Shown in pieces: positions 18,755-28,763 of a stretch of DNA of 50,605 nucleotides. Made by a program: the position numbers and the translations under genes. The stretch is from contig VHCM01000004.1 of NCBI GenBank assembly GCA_016871685.1, positions 1 through 50,605 on the forward strand, read 5' to 3'. The notes beneath the pieces are model-generated. The model ran no database searches. It saw only the letters and a list, made by a program, of their open reading frames with translations, and was not told the DNA's origin. Each line of letters begins with the position of its first letter. Within the stretch, counting starts at the first letter, position 1. This DNA comes from Verrucomicrobiota bacterium. GTDB taxonomy: Bacteria; Verrucomicrobiota; Verrucomicrobiia; Verrucomicrobiales; Akkermansiaceae.

Positions 18755-20983
18755 ATGATCCGTCCGCTCCGCATTCTTGCATCCGTCGTTTGCCTGGTCA
18801 TCGCCGCCTGTGGCAAAAAACCATCCCCAGCGGAAACCTCCGCACCACAGACCGAGTCGCCTGCTCCGGTGCCGAAGCCGCTGAGCCCGGCCGAGCGCGC
18901 GGAGAAACTCGGGTTTCTCGCCTATCTTTCGGCCGACACCGAGGCCGTGCTGTCATTCCCGAACAGCCAGTCGTCGTTGACGCGAATCAAGAGCAGCGGC
19001 TTATGGAAATTCATCGAAGCGCAGGGCGGCGGCGGATCGTCCGGGGAGGAGGACGGCGACGGATCGTCCGGAGGTGGAGACGACATCGATGGCAGCTTCG
19101 GCAATGACGGAGTCGGCGACGGGGCGTTCGACGAACCGCCTCAGGCGGATGCAGCATCAGACAACATCGAACTGACGATCGCATTCGGCAAGTCGACCGC
19201 CGGGCAGACCGGCGCGTTGCTCAAACTGAACCAGAAACTCACGACGATCCAGTTCATCCAGTACGTGCGCGTGCTTGCGGAAGCGGTGACGGTCGACGGG
19301 TTGGTCAACCCGTACAGCGGAAACGAGTCGATGGAACAAGACGCGTTCCGCGAACTCCTCGCGGACGAGGACGCCCTGGCGCTCGTTGAATCACTGCGCA
19401 TGCCGCCGTTGTTGATCGCCTTGCGAAATGACAAGGCAGGCAACGCGGAGAGCGCCGCGGGCATCGCCTCGTTGATTTCGATGATTGGCATGATCGGTGA
19501 AGCGGCCGAACCGTTGAGCATCGAACGCGCGGGATCGAACTTCGAAGGGTACCGGATTGCGGGCAGCTCGGTCGCCGAAATGCTCGAGGCACAGCGCGAG
19601 GCCATCGACAGCGTGGTGGGAGAAACCCCGGCGGCGCGCCTGATCGCCGCCGCCGCGTCGCGCGATCTGGTCGTGTTGAGCGGCAGCTTCGGCAGCCACC
19701 TCGTGGTCTTCATCGGCAGCTCCGCGGACGATCTGGTGTTGGTCACCGATCCCGCGCAATCACTTGCGGCAAGCGACAGGCTTGCCTTCACCGATGCTTA
19801 TCGCGATCGCGAGCTGCTCGCGGTGTTTCATGGATCACAGGAATTGCTCGACACGGTGACGCGGACCGCTGCCGGTCTTGGCGGGATGGCCGAGGGCATC
19901 CGCAAGGGGCTTGCGTCGATGGATGGCGACACTGCGGAGCTGCAGGAATGCCTGCGCGGGCTCGCAGCGAACGAGGCGCGGTTGACCGCACGCATCGCCA
20001 ACGAACCGGTCGGCATCGTCGCATTCCACGACGACGGCTGGCGCATCGAGGTGCACGGCGGCGGCGATCAGGGGATGATCGACTGGCAGGCTCCCAACCG
20101 CTTGGGCATGCTTGGCAATGCGAAGGACACCGCGATGTTTGCCAACTTCAGCATCGCGCCGGGCTACCAGGAAGCGGCGAACGCGTATCTGGAATCGCTC
20201 GGCGGCGCGGTCAGCCGGATGACCGGATGGATCGCCGGACTGCCGGTGGACGACCCCGGTTTCCTCCGCTTTCGTGACGGCTTCCGCGTGTTTGATGGAA
20301 TGTTCCGCGAGGATCTTGGTGAGGCGTGGAGTTGCGTGTCGAAGGACTTGGACGCATCACTCGGCGGCGAGCGGGCCTATGTGATCGACTTCAATGGCAC
20401 GGCCCCGATCCTGCCGGATGTGCCGGCCGATGTGCTGCGCGACCTGCCGTTTCCAAGAGCCAGCATCATTGCACCGGTGGCGGATCGCGCGAAACTCGCC
20501 GAATCCTGGACGCATCTCGACACCGTGCTGCAACGGATGATCGGCAAATCCGGCGAGCTGACCGGTCAGCCGATCCCGCGAATTCAGCCGATCGACAGCG
20601 AGCGCAACGGATTCACGACCTGGTTCCTCCCCTTCCCGGTGTTCACCGACGGATTCATGCCTTCGGTGAGCCTCAACGACTCGTGGTTCGCCGCTTCGAC
20701 CTCGCGTGGTCAGGCCCTCGACCTGCTCGCATCGGCGTCCGATCCGTCGGCCATCGAATCACACGGACTGCGGGTCATGATCGGCCTCGACGCGTTGCGT
20801 GACGGCATGCGCAAGGCTTGCGAAGTGATCCGCGCGCACCCGGAGGCGTTCGACACTGATGTGGCGCAACTCGACGAAGTTCTTGCCTTTCTCGACGCGA
20901 CTCGTGAACTCGAGCGCATCGAGGTGATCGGCCGGCGCGAAGCCGACGGCCTGCGCACCAGCATCCATCTTCGCACCCGCTGA
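18755..20983 (+). CDS. Large lipoprotein of unknown function
   Basis: A 742-residue protein with a lipoprotein signal (LVIAAC-GKK, lipidated Cys at about residue 22). A Pro/Thr/Ser-rich linker follows, and residues about 91-130 form an acidic Gly/Ser/Asp low-complexity stretch (SSGEEDGDGSSGGGDDIDG). The rest is a long soluble region with no domain I recognise; a block near the start (AYLSADTEAVLSF) recalls proteins that monitor stress or surface load, but this is not enough to name it. It lies 99 bases after coaC and 8 bases before trmO. Confidence 0.65.
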   Translation: MIRPLRILASVVCLVIAACGKKPSPAETSAPQTESPAPVPKPLSPAERAEKLGFLAYLSADTEAVLSFPNSQSSLTRIKSSGLWKFIEAQGGGGSSGEEDGDGSSGGGDDIDGSFGNDGVGDGAFDEPPQADAASDNIELTIAFGKSTAGQTGALLKLNQKLTTIQFIQYVRVLAEAVTVDGLVNPYSGNESMEQDAFRELLADEDALALVESLRMPPLLIALRNDKAGNAESAAGIASLISMIGMIGEAAEPLSIERAGSNFEGYRIAGSSVAEMLEAQREAIDSVVGETPAARLIAAAASRDLVVLSGSFGSHLVVFIGSSADDLVLVTDPAQSLAASDRLAFTDAYRDRELLAVFHGSQELLDTVTRTAAGLGGMAEGIRKGLASMDGDTAELQECLRGLAANEARLTARIANEPVGIVAFHDDGWRIEVHGGGDQGMIDWQAPNRLGMLGNAKDTAMFANFSIAPGYQEAANAYLESLGGAVSRMTGWIAGLPVDDPGFLRFRDGFRVFDGMFREDLGEAWSCVSKDLDASLGGERAYVIDFNGTAPILPDVPADVLRDLPFPRASIIAPVADRAKLAESWTHLDTVLQRMIGKSGELTGQPIPRIQPIDSERNGFTTWFLPFPVFTDGFMPSVSLNDSWFAASTSRGQALDLLASASDPSAIESHGLRVMIGLDALRDGMRKACEVIRAHPEAFDTDVAQLDEVLAFLDATRELERIEVIGRREADGLRTSIHLRTR

Positions 20984-20991
20984 TCGCGTCG

Positions 20992-21693
20992 ATGCTCATG
21001 GACTTGGGCCTTCGACCGATCGGCATTGTGCGTTCCTGCTTCGGCGGGAAATTCGCCGTGCCGCGTCAGCCCGGACTCTGCCCCTCGGCGTGGGGTGAGC
21101 TGCATTTGCATCCGGAATTCCGTCATGCCGATGGATTGCGCGGCATCGACGGGTTTTCCCACCTATGGTTGATCTTCGGGTTTCATCAGACGGCGCACGA
21201 AGGATGGCATCCGACGGTGCGGCCACCGCGTCTCGGCGGCAACGCACGGGTCGGCGTATTTGCCAGCCGCTCGACCTACCGCCCCAACGCGCTCGGCCTG
21301 TCGCTCGTGCGGTTCGATGGCTTAGCCGACGATCCTGCCGACGGCCCCGTGCTGCGACTCGGTGCAGTGGATCTCGTCGACGGCACGCCGGTGTATGACA
21401 TCAAACCCTACCTGCCCTACGCCGAGTCTGTGCCCGACGCGCGCGCCGGATATGCGGCGGATGCGATGCCGCAGCTCGAGGTGCGGGTGGATGACGCTGC
21501 TGCGGCGGCGTTCGGATCACTCGACGCGAGGTCGCGCGCGGTGATTATCGAAGCGCTCGCGCTAGACCCGCGCCCCGCGGTGCGGCATGCGGATCACGGA
21601 CGCACCTACGGTGCCGATCTCTGCGGAGTGAACGTGAAGTTCAATGTCGAGGGAGCGGTCTGCCACATCACCGCGATCGAACACCCACGGTGA
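20992..21693 (+). CDS. trmO: tRNA (t6A37) N6-methyltransferase TrmO (TsaA-like)
   Basis: Methylates threonylcarbamoyladenosine at position 37 of certain tRNAs using SAM. The 233-residue protein has the UPF0066/TsaA beta-barrel signatures GLRGIDGFSHLWLIFGFH and ARVGVFASRSTYRPNALGLS, and the block VDLVDGTPVYDIKPYLPY. The C-terminal region is present, as in E. coli TrmO. An internal ATG at 20998 is an alternative start. It runs towards obg, whose stop is 18 bases away, so the two are convergent. Confidence 0.92.
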   Translation: MLMDLGLRPIGIVRSCFGGKFAVPRQPGLCPSAWGELHLHPEFRHADGLRGIDGFSHLWLIFGFHQTAHEGWHPTVRPPRLGGNARVGVFASRSTYRPNALGLSLVRFDGLADDPADGPVLRLGAVDLVDGTPVYDIKPYLPYAESVPDARAGYAADAMPQLEVRVDDAAAAAFGSLDARSRAVIIEALALDPRPAVRHADHGRTYGADLCGVNVKFNVEGAVCHITAIEHPR

Positions 21694-21711
21694 TCGCTGC
21701 ACCGGCACAGA

Positions 21712-22764
21712 TCACTGCGCCGCGCGATGGCCGCATTCACGATCGAGCATCGCGCGCAACTCATCGAGTCCATCACCGGTTTCCGCCGATACTGGAAGCA
21801 CCTCGACTTTCGGAAACCTGAGACGGAATTGCTCCAACCGTTCCGCGGCACCCTCGAGATCCGTCTTGTTCGCAACGACCTTCCAGGGAAAGCGCGCGAG
21901 TTCCTCGTCGTACTCGCGGATCTCGCGGCGCAGCACTTCGAGATCCGCGACCGGGTCGCGCCCTTCACTGCCGGCGATGTCGATCACGAACAAGAGCAAC
22001 CGGCAGCGCGTGATGTGACGGAGAAACTCGTGACCCAGTCCGCGGTTCTCGTGCGCACCTTCGATCAAACCGGGAATGTCCGCGAGCGTGCAGCGGCGGA
22101 ATCCGGGAAACTGGACCACGCCCACGACGGGCTGCAGCGTGGTGAACGGATACGAGGCGACCTTGGGTTTCGCGGCGGACAATTTGCCAATGAGCGTGGA
22201 TTTTCCGGCGTTGGGAAATCCGACCAGTCCGGCATCGGCAATGCGGCGCAGCTCGAGATAAAACACGCCCGAGTCACCCGGCGTGCCCAGCGTGTGCTCG
22301 GTGGGGGCGCGGTTGGTCGCCGTGCGGAAATTCCAATTGCCCATGCCCGGCTCGCCACCGCGGCACAGCACGAAGCGCTGACCCTGCTCAGTCAAATCCG
22401 CGATCGGCTCGAGGTCGATCCCCTCGTCACCGCGCTCGAGTCCGACCGCTTCGTGCACCGTGGCGGCGTTGGTTCGGTAAACGACGGTGCCCGGCGGCAC
22501 GCGGCCCACCACATCCTTGCCGCCGCGGCCGGTCTTGCGCGCGCCCGCACCGTTTTTTCCATCCTCAGCGACGAGCTTTGGATCGAAGTGGTATTGGCGC
22601 AGGTTGTCGGTCGACGGATCGACCACCAGCACGACATCGCCACCGGCCCCGCCGTCGCCGCCATCCGGTCCGCCCCTGGGGACGAATTTTTCACGGCGCC
22701 ACGAGACGACGCCGTCGCCACCGTCACCCGCCTTGGCGAAGATCCGCACGTGGTCGATGAACAT
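21712..22764 (-). CDS. obg: Obg-family GTPase (50S ribosome assembly)
   Basis: Essential GTPase linked to 50S maturation and the stringent response. The N-terminal glycine-rich Obg fold (MFIDHVRIFAKAGDGGDG onward, to about residue 158) precedes the G domain with GFPNAGKSTL (G1), DIPGLIEGAHENRGLG (G3) and NKTD (G4). The length of 350 residues is normal, without the longer C-terminal extension of some families. The ATG at 22764 has an AAGG about 8 bases upstream and matches the family start; an ATG at 22785 would add seven residues. It diverges from the exported-protein gene at 22860. Confidence 0.95.
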   Translation of the reverse strand: MFIDHVRIFAKAGDGGDGVVSWRREKFVPRGGPDGGDGGAGGDVVLVVDPSTDNLRQYHFDPKLVAEDGKNGAGARKTGRGGKDVVGRVPPGTVVYRTNAATVHEAVGLERGDEGIDLEPIADLTEQGQRFVLCRGGEPGMGNWNFRTATNRAPTEHTLGTPGDSGVFYLELRRIADAGLVGFPNAGKSTLIGKLSAAKPKVASYPFTTLQPVVGVVQFPGFRRCTLADIPGLIEGAHENRGLGHEFLRHITRCRLLLFVIDIAGSEGRDPVADLEVLRREIREYDEELARFPWKVVANKTDLEGAAERLEQFRLRFPKVEVLPVSAETGDGLDELRAMLDRECGHRAAQ

Positions 22765-22859
22765 GCGCGCAGCCTTGCGATTCATGACGCCGGGGTCAAC
22801 GGCCAATGGGCGGCTTGTTTTTGCTTCCGCATCGGGCGGGATCCGGGTTCACTCGCCTC

Positions 22860-23360
22860 ATGATCCGGTCCGCCTGTCTGGCTTTGTGCGCGCTCGCGCT
22901 TGCAGCTCACGCCGATGCCGCCGGAAAGAACGACAAGTCGCCGGTGGTGAGCTTTCACTTGGAAGGGCACGAAACCGACAATCCGAAGATGATTTTCCCA
23001 CGCGAGACCAAGGCCGGGCGCAAGGTGTTCCGCAGGGTGCCGGACATTTCCGCAGGCGACGTGCAGGCGTTCGCGCCCTTCTTCGGCGAGTCGGGCGCCA
23101 TCGGGATCGTTTTCCAACTCAAGGCGGGCGCAACCCGGAGGCTCTCCGCCATCAGCGGATCAAACATCGGATCGTGGATCCTGCCGCAGTTCAACGGCAG
23201 GCCGATGGAGGCGATGATCATCGACACCCAGGTCAACGACGGCCAAATCGTCATCTGGAATGGCGTCACACCGGCGGAAATCGCGCAGCTCGACGCAAAG
23301 TACCCGCGCATCGGTCAGCAGAAACCCGCCGGCAAGGGCCGCAAACAAAGCGAGGACTGA
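22860..23360 (+). CDS. Small exported protein of unknown function
   Basis: A 166-residue protein with a Sec signal peptide (hydrophobic core about 5-18, cleavage near ADAAG). The mature part includes GIVFQLKAGATRRLSAISG and then MEAMIIDTQVNDGQIVIWNG, a pattern that vaguely recalls the P1 head of SecD, though far too short to be SecD. The C-terminus is basic. Its stop overlaps the next start by one base (TGATG, 23358-23362), so it is coupled to the M23 peptidase gene, and a cell-envelope role is plausible. Confidence 0.6.
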   Translation: MIRSACLALCALALAAHADAAGKNDKSPVVSFHLEGHETDNPKMIFPRETKAGRKVFRRVPDISAGDVQAFAPFFGESGAIGIVFQLKAGATRRLSAISGSNIGSWILPQFNGRPMEAMIIDTQVNDGQIVIWNGVTPAEIAQLDAKYPRIGQQKPAGKGRKQSED

Positions 23361-24394
23361 TGCTTCGGCAGGCATTCATCTCATGCGTAGCGGCCGGCGC
23401 GCTGCATGCCGCGACCGACCTGCGTCTGCCCACGGAGAACGAGCACTTGTTCAGCGGCGAGCCCGACCGCTTCTACATGCATGTCGACCGCACGTTCGAA
23501 GGAGTGGTCAGCAAACCATGGGAAGGCGGCGCTTTCGGATTCGTGCGCACACCGATGCGCATCGGCGGCCGCGTCGTGCTCACCAAATTCCATGAAGGCA
23601 TCGACATCGCGCCGATCCGCCGCGACAAGGCCGGCAATCCGCTCGATCTGGTGTGGAGCATCTCCGCGGGGCGGGTCGTCCACGTGAGCAACACCGCGTC
23701 GCACAGCAACTACGGCAAGTATGTCGTCGTCGCCCATGAGTGGGAGGGGTCCGAAGTTCTCTCGCTTTACGCACACCTCGGCGAGATCACCTGCCGGCCC
23801 GGCGACCGGGTCGATGCCGGATCGGTGCTCGGCCGTCTGGGATACACCGGAGCGGGCATCAACCGCGCTCGCGCCCACCTGCATCTCGAACTCGGCATGC
23901 TGCTCAGTCGCCGCTATCCCGACTGGCATGCGACGACCGGCAAAGGCGTGAACCACCACGGACTCTACAACGGCATGAACATCGCCGGCAGCGACGTCGC
24001 GTCGTTCTATCTCGCCCGCCGCGAGGATCCGTCGCTCACCTTCAGCCGATTTCTCGAAACCAAGCCGGTCCATTTCAAAGTGGCCGTGCCGAAAAAAGGC
24101 GTGCCGGATTTCGTCGCGCGTCATCCGTGGATCGTTCGCGACGGACCCGCTGATGCGCCATCCTGGGAAATCTCGTTCAGCGCCAACGGCCTGCCGCTGG
24201 CCTTCACTCCCCTCTCGCGCGAGAGCGCGCGAACGGTGGTCACGTCGATCCGCCCGGCGGACATCCCGCAGCGCCACCTCACGCGCAATCTGGTCGACGG
24301 CACCGGCAATGAAGCCACCCTCACCCGCAGCGGACTCGAACTGCTCTCGTTGCTGCTCGACGATTTCCCGCAGGCGGCTCCGGCCGCGGACTGA
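23360..24394 (+). CDS. Exported M23-family metallopeptidase (LytM-like)
   Basis: A 344-residue exported protein with a short signal peptide (MLRQAFISCVAAGALHA). The zinc site of M23 peptidases is intact: HEGID supplies His and Asp, and HLHLEL supplies the HxH pair. Between them lies the usual segment with YGKYVVVAHEW, LYAHL and the GRLGYTG turn. These enzymes cut peptidoglycan cross-bridges. A C-terminal region of about 120 residues after the catalytic core has no domain I recognise. The start overlaps the upstream gene by one base; longer in-frame starts run through that gene in another frame and are rejected. Confidence 0.88.
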   Translation: MLRQAFISCVAAGALHAATDLRLPTENEHLFSGEPDRFYMHVDRTFEGVVSKPWEGGAFGFVRTPMRIGGRVVLTKFHEGIDIAPIRRDKAGNPLDLVWSISAGRVVHVSNTASHSNYGKYVVVAHEWEGSEVLSLYAHLGEITCRPGDRVDAGSVLGRLGYTGAGINRARAHLHLELGMLLSRRYPDWHATTGKGVNHHGLYNGMNIAGSDVASFYLARREDPSLTFSRFLETKPVHFKVAVPKKGVPDFVARHPWIVRDGPADAPSWEISFSANGLPLAFTPLSRESARTVVTSIRPADIPQRHLTRNLVDGTGNEATLTRSGLELLSLLLDDFPQAAPAAD

Positions 24395-24464
24395 GCGGCC
24401 ATCCGAATCTAGCCCCTGCATCTCCCCGCTTGCCCGCGCCCGCAGGCCGAGAGAACATCGCTCC

Positions 24465-24926
24465 ATGTCCACGATCCATTCATCGCTCGAGCGTCTCGGC
24501 CTCACCCTTCCCGCCGTTCCAGAACCCGTCGCCGCCTACGTCAACTGCGTGCGCAGCGGCAACCTGCTCTTTCTATCCGGCGGTCTTCCCATCGACGGTG
24601 ACAGGAAGATCCTCGGCAAGGTGCCGTCACAAGTCGGTATCGATGAAGCGCGTGAGGCTGCGCGCATGATCATCCTCAACCGGCTCGCGGTGATCCAGGC
24701 CGAGACCGGATCGCTCGACAAGGTGCGGCGCATCGTCGCGCTGAATGGCTTCGTCAATTGCGATCCGGACTTCACCGGCCACCCGCAGGTGATCAACGGT
24801 GCCTCCGAACTGCTGGTCGAGCTCTTCGGCGAGTGCGGAAAACATTCGCGCACCGCCCTCGGTGCGGCCTCCCTGCCCTTGGGCGTCGCCGTGGAAATCA
24901 ACCTGATCGTCGAGGTCGACGATTGA
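24465..24926 (+). CDS. RidA-family protein (YjgF/YER057c/UK114)
   Basis: A 153-residue protein of the RidA superfamily, whose members hydrolyse reactive enamine/imine intermediates of amino-acid metabolism. Visible blocks are NLLFLSGGLPIDG, a central helix EAREAARMIILNRLAVI, NGFVNCDPDFTGHPQVINGAS and a C-terminal ASLPLGVAVEINLIVEV. It is about 25 residues longer than E. coli RidA, as in a common RidA subgroup. The key Arg of true RidA (in R-x-A-V type motifs) reads RTALGAASLPLG here, which keeps an Arg. The substrate is unknown. Confidence 0.88.
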   Translation: MSTIHSSLERLGLTLPAVPEPVAAYVNCVRSGNLLFLSGGLPIDGDRKILGKVPSQVGIDEAREAARMIILNRLAVIQAETGSLDKVRRIVALNGFVNCDPDFTGHPQVINGASELLVELFGECGKHSRTALGAASLPLGVAVEINLIVEVDD

Positions 24927-24969
24927 GGAAATCCCACCGCAGCGGATTCCCGAATGCCACATAGGGTAA

Positions 24970-25344
24970 AACAATGCGGATGCCTGGGTCGCCGCGAATT
25001 TCACCGAAGCGCAAATCGCGCAAGGCATGGCAGCCGAGGACGTCGATCCGGATGGCGACGGGTTTCCAAATCTCGCGGAATATGCGCTGGGTCTCGACCC
25101 ATCCGTGGCCGACCCGATGATGCAAGCGGTTCGCGATGCCGACGGTTTCTGGTTCGTCTTCCAACGCCCGGCCGGACGCACGGATGTGACTTGCACTGCG
25201 GAAAGCTCGGATGACCTCGGCCTGTGGAATCCGGTGATTCTGGAAAAACAATCGGAGGGCGATCCGGAGCTCTGGCGGGCACGCGATCCGCTGACTTCCG
25301 GCGACCCGGCGAAGCGCTTCCTGCGGCTGCGGTTTTTGAGATAG
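24970..25344 (+). pseudogene. C-terminal remnant of an exported calcium-repeat protein
   Basis: An open stretch of about 125 codons whose frame is closed upstream by a TAA at 24967-24969, with no plausible start of its own except an internal ATG at 25027. It reads DAWVAANFTEAQIAQG and then DVDPDGDGFPNLAEYALGLD, a type 3 calcium-repeat tail common at the ends of large exported proteins in this phylum, and ends in LRLRFLR. The N-terminal part of the parent gene is missing. Most likely it is debris of a deleted gene rather than an active small gene. Confidence 0.6.
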
Positions 25345-25413
25345 CCTTGGGCGCAACCGGGCCTCCGAATCGGATCGACATCGGGCGGTTTCCGGTTGTT
25401 CATTTGATCAGGC

Positions 25414-27540
25414 ATGTCTGTCACCGCGGGTCCGAAACCATTGATCGCATCACCCCACGATGCGCTGGCGGAGCATTTCGGATTTCCAGGATTTCTCGAA
25501 GGGCAGGAAGAAGTGATCGGCCAGATCGTCTCGGGGCGCGACGGGCTCGTCGTGATGCCCACTGGCGGCGGCAAATCACTCTGCTACCAAGTGCCGGCGC
25601 TGTGCTTCGATGGAGTGACGCTCGTCGTATCGCCGCTGATCGCGCTGATGAAGGACCAGGTCGATGCGCTGGTCGATCGCGGCATCGCCGCGACGATGAT
25701 CAACTCGACGCTGTCGTGGCCCGACCAACGGGCACGGCTCGACGCGATGCGGCGCGGCGAGTGGAAGCTGGTCTACGTCGCACCAGAGCGCTTCCGCGCG
25801 GAAAGCTTCCTCAACGCGCTCGACGGCGTGCCGGTCTCGCTGTTCGCCGTCGATGAAGCCCACTGTCTGAGCCAGTGGGGTCATGATTTCCGGCCCGACT
25901 ACCTGCGACTCGGCAAGGCGCTCGACGCGCTCGGCCGCCCGCAATGCGTCGCCCTCACCGCCACTGCAACGCCGGTCGTGCGCGCCGACATCCTCGAGGT
26001 GCTCGGCTTGCGCGACCCGTTCGAGCAGGTCAGCGGATTCGCCCGGCCAAACCTTTCGCTGACCATCACCCAAGCCGACAGCGCGTCGGCCAAGGACGAG
26101 CGGCTGCGCGCGGTCGTCGCCGCCCACCGCACCGGCATCGTGTATTGCGCGACCCGCAAAAAGGTGGATTCCGTTTCGGAAACCCTGGCGAGCTGGGGTG
26201 TCAAGTGCGTGGCGTATCACGGCGGCATGGACGACCGTGAACGCGCGGCCGCGCAGGACCGCTTCATCCGGCGCGAAGCCGATGTCGCGGTCGCCACCAA
26301 TGCGTTCGGCATGGGAATCGACCGCTCCGACGTGCGCTTCGTCGTCCACTACGAGGTACCGGGCAGCGTCGAAGCCTACTATCAGGAAGCGGGCCGTGCC
26401 GGCCGTGACGGCGAACCGGCGGTGTGCGAGCTGTTGTTCAACTATGCCGACACCCGCACGCAGGAGTTCTTCATCGAAGGCGCGAATCCGACGGCCGCGA
26501 TGATCCGCATGGTGTACCTCCACCTGCTCAATGCCGCCGACGGCGACTTCGAGGTTCACCAGACGATCGAGAACATCGCCGCGGAATCCGGATTGAAGAA
26601 CCCGATGGCGGCGGGCAGCGCGCTCACCGCACTGACGCGCGCCGGATTCGTCCAACGCTTCGATGTCCCCGGAAGGCGGATGCGCGGCACGCGGCTGCTG
26701 AGACCGGAGGTCTCGCCTGCCGGACTCGACCTCGACGAGGCCGCGATCGAAGAGAAGGATCGCCGCGATCGCGAGAAGCTGCGGGCGATGATCGAGCTGT
26801 GTTACTCGCGCGTCTGCCGTCAGCGCTGGATCCTCGACTACTTCGGCGAGGCGGGCGATGCGGTGTGCGGCAGTTGCGACGTCTGCCGCGACAGCGGTGC
26901 ATCGGAAGCGCGAACGCTCAACGCGGAGGAACAAACCGTCGTGCGCATGGCGCTGAGCGGGGTTGCGAGAATGTCGCGCCACACCGCCGAGGGCTGGCAG
27001 CCGCGGTTCGGCCGCGGCCGGATTGCGCAGATGCTCGCCGGCAGCCGATCGCAGGAAGTGCTCACCGCCGGACTCGACCGCCTCAGCACCTACGGCATCC
27101 TGCGCGGCACGGGCGCCGGATTCATCCTCAATCTGATGCGATCGCTCGCCGACGCCGGACTCATCGTCACGATCACCGGCGAGTATCCGCTCGTCACGCT
27201 CACCCCGCTCGGCGAACAGGTGATGCGCGGCGAATCCACCGTCCCGCTGGTGTGGCCGGCCGCCGCAGCCGATCCGCCGAAGCCGTCACTCGGAGATCAC
27301 GGATTCGATCCGCAGCTCTACTCGATGCTGCGCGACATCCGCAACCGCATCGCCAAAAAAGAACACCTGCCGCCCTACATGATTTTTTCGAACCGCACGC
27401 TTGAGGCGATCACCCGCTACCGGCCGACGACCACCGAGGAAGCCCTCGAAGTGCCCGGCATCGGGGTCGGCAAACTCCAGCGCCATGCCGCACCATTCCT
27501 CGAGGCCGTGCGCGTCTGGCAAGGCTCGGCCGCGAAGTGA
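25414..27540 (+). CDS. recQ: ATP-dependent DNA helicase RecQ
   Basis: A 3'-5' helicase of superfamily 2 that works in recombination and fork repair. The 708-residue protein has the Q motif region, Walker A (TGGGKS, 50-55), the DEAH box in [14 protein letters not shown], motif VI ([12 protein letters not shown]), the zinc-binding RQC subdomain ([10 protein letters not shown], then CGSCDVC) and a C-terminal HRDC domain (about 630-705, [15 protein letters not shown]). The domain set matches E. coli RecQ, with a longer middle. It is 69 bases upstream of recF on the same strand, so the two repair genes may be co-transcribed. Confidence 0.96.
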   Translation: MSVTAGPKPLIASPHDALAEHFGFPGFLEGQEEVIGQIVSGRDGLVVMPTGGGKSLCYQVPALCFDGVTLVVSPLIALMKDQVDALVDRGIAATMINSTLSWPDQRARLDAMRRGEWKLVYVAPERFRAESFLNALDGVPVSLFAVDEAHCLSQWGHDFRPDYLRLGKALDALGRPQCVALTATATPVVRADILEVLGLRDPFEQVSGFARPNLSLTITQADSASAKDERLRAVVAAHRTGIVYCATRKKVDSVSETLASWGVKCVAYHGGMDDRERAAAQDRFIRREADVAVATNAFGMGIDRSDVRFVVHYEVPGSVEAYYQEAGRAGRDGEPAVCELLFNYADTRTQEFFIEGANPTAAMIRMVYLHLLNAADGDFEVHQTIENIAAESGLKNPMAAGSALTALTRAGFVQRFDVPGRRMRGTRLLRPEVSPAGLDLDEAAIEEKDRRDREKLRAMIELCYSRVCRQRWILDYFGEAGDAVCGSCDVCRDSGASEARTLNAEEQTVVRMALSGVARMSRHTAEGWQPRFGRGRIAQMLAGSRSQEVLTAGLDRLSTYGILRGTGAGFILNLMRSLADAGLIVTITGEYPLVTLTPLGEQVMRGESTVPLVWPAAAADPPKPSLGDHGFDPQLYSMLRDIRNRIAKKEHLPPYMIFSNRTLEAITRYRPTTTEEALEVPGIGVGKLQRHAAPFLEAVRVWQGSAAK

Positions 27541-27609
27541 CGCGCCGCGCCACCCGCCCCGCGCGATGCGCGCTTCCCAGCCGGCGCGATCCCGGCTATC
27601 TCCATCACC

Positions 27610-28680
27610 GTGCTCCGCTCGCTGCGACTCTTCGACTTCCGCTGCTTCGCGCAGATCGACCTCGAAGCATCGCCGCAGGGAGTGATCCTCACCGGCGCGA
27701 ACGCCCAGGGCAAAACCTCGATCCTCGAATCGATCTGCGTGCTCGTGCGGCTGCAGTCGCCGCGTAGCAGCCGCATGAGCAACCTCGCACGCATCGGCGG
27801 CAGCGGAAAATTCGGCATCACCGGCGATCCCTGGGGCAGCGAACGGCAAGTCCGGTCCGCCGGTGCCGGATGCAGACAGTACGTCGATGGCGACGAGCGC
27901 CCGAACCGCTCGGACTACCTCGCCGACGGCGGACTCGTCGTGTGGATAGGCAACGAAGATCTTACGCTCGTGCGCGGACCCGCCGAGGAACGCCGACGCT
28001 ACATCGACTTCATCGGCGCACAGGCCGATCCCACATACCGCAGGTCATGGTCGCGCTACCGCCGCGCGCTGCGCGCGAAAAACCTACTGCTTAAGGAAGA
28101 TCGGCCGCGCGACGCGGAAATCCGCTCCTACGACGAACTGCTCGTCGAACATGGCACGGTGATGATGGCGTGCCGCGCCCGCCTGATCGATCAACTGGCA
28201 CCGCTGGCCGCGGCATCCCAATCCACCATTGCGGGAACCGGCGAGTCGCTGAAGATGCGCTATCAGCCCGCCGCCGGTGATGATCTACGCACCGCCATCG
28301 AGGAAGCCCGCGACCGCGAGGCCCGCCTGCGCCAGGCGGTGGCCGGTCCGCATCGTGACGAGATCACCCTCGAACTCAACGGGATGTCCGCCGCCGATCA
28401 TGCCAGCGAAGGCCAGCAGCGCACAATCGCGCTCGCGCTCAAGCTCGCCCAGGGGAGCCTGCTCGAATCGATCGGCCGCCATCCGCCGCTCTACCTGATC
28501 GACGACATCTTCGGCGAACTCGATCCGCAACGGCGCAACGCGTTGATGCACCACCTGCCCGGCACCGCGCAGAAGTGGATCACCACCACCCACCTCGGCT
28601 GGCTCGCGGAAACACCCGGCCTGAACGATCTCGCCCGGCTGCACGTGAGCCACGGCGGATGTGCCGCCGAGTCATCTTGA
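27610..28680 (+). CDS. recF: DNA replication and repair protein RecF
   Basis: An SMC-like ATPase that loads RecA at gaps with RecO and RecR. The 356-residue protein starts at a GTG (27610) giving LRSLRLFDFRCF, the typical RecF opening. It carries Walker A (GANAQGKT, 29-36), the signature SEGQQRTIALALKLAQ and Walker B LIDDIFGELD. The length is normal. It is placed next to recQ and not in the dnaA-dnaN-recF-gyrB cluster common elsewhere, which suits a shared RecFOR/RecQ gap-repair role. Confidence 0.93.
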   Translation: MLRSLRLFDFRCFAQIDLEASPQGVILTGANAQGKTSILESICVLVRLQSPRSSRMSNLARIGGSGKFGITGDPWGSERQVRSAGAGCRQYVDGDERPNRSDYLADGGLVVWIGNEDLTLVRGPAEERRRYIDFIGAQADPTYRRSWSRYRRALRAKNLLLKEDRPRDAEIRSYDELLVEHGTVMMACRARLIDQLAPLAAASQSTIAGTGESLKMRYQPAAGDDLRTAIEEARDREARLRQAVAGPHRDEITLELNGMSAADHASEGQQRTIALALKLAQGSLLESIGRHPPLYLIDDIFGELDPQRRNALMHHLPGTAQKWITTTHLGWLAETPGLNDLARLHVSHGGCAAESS

Positions 28681-28763
28681 ACGCCAAAGCGCAAGGCCCT
28701 GCGCCAACGCAGCCTAAATTTCCAATCTCCAATTCTCCTATCCCTATTCCTCACCCCCTCCCC

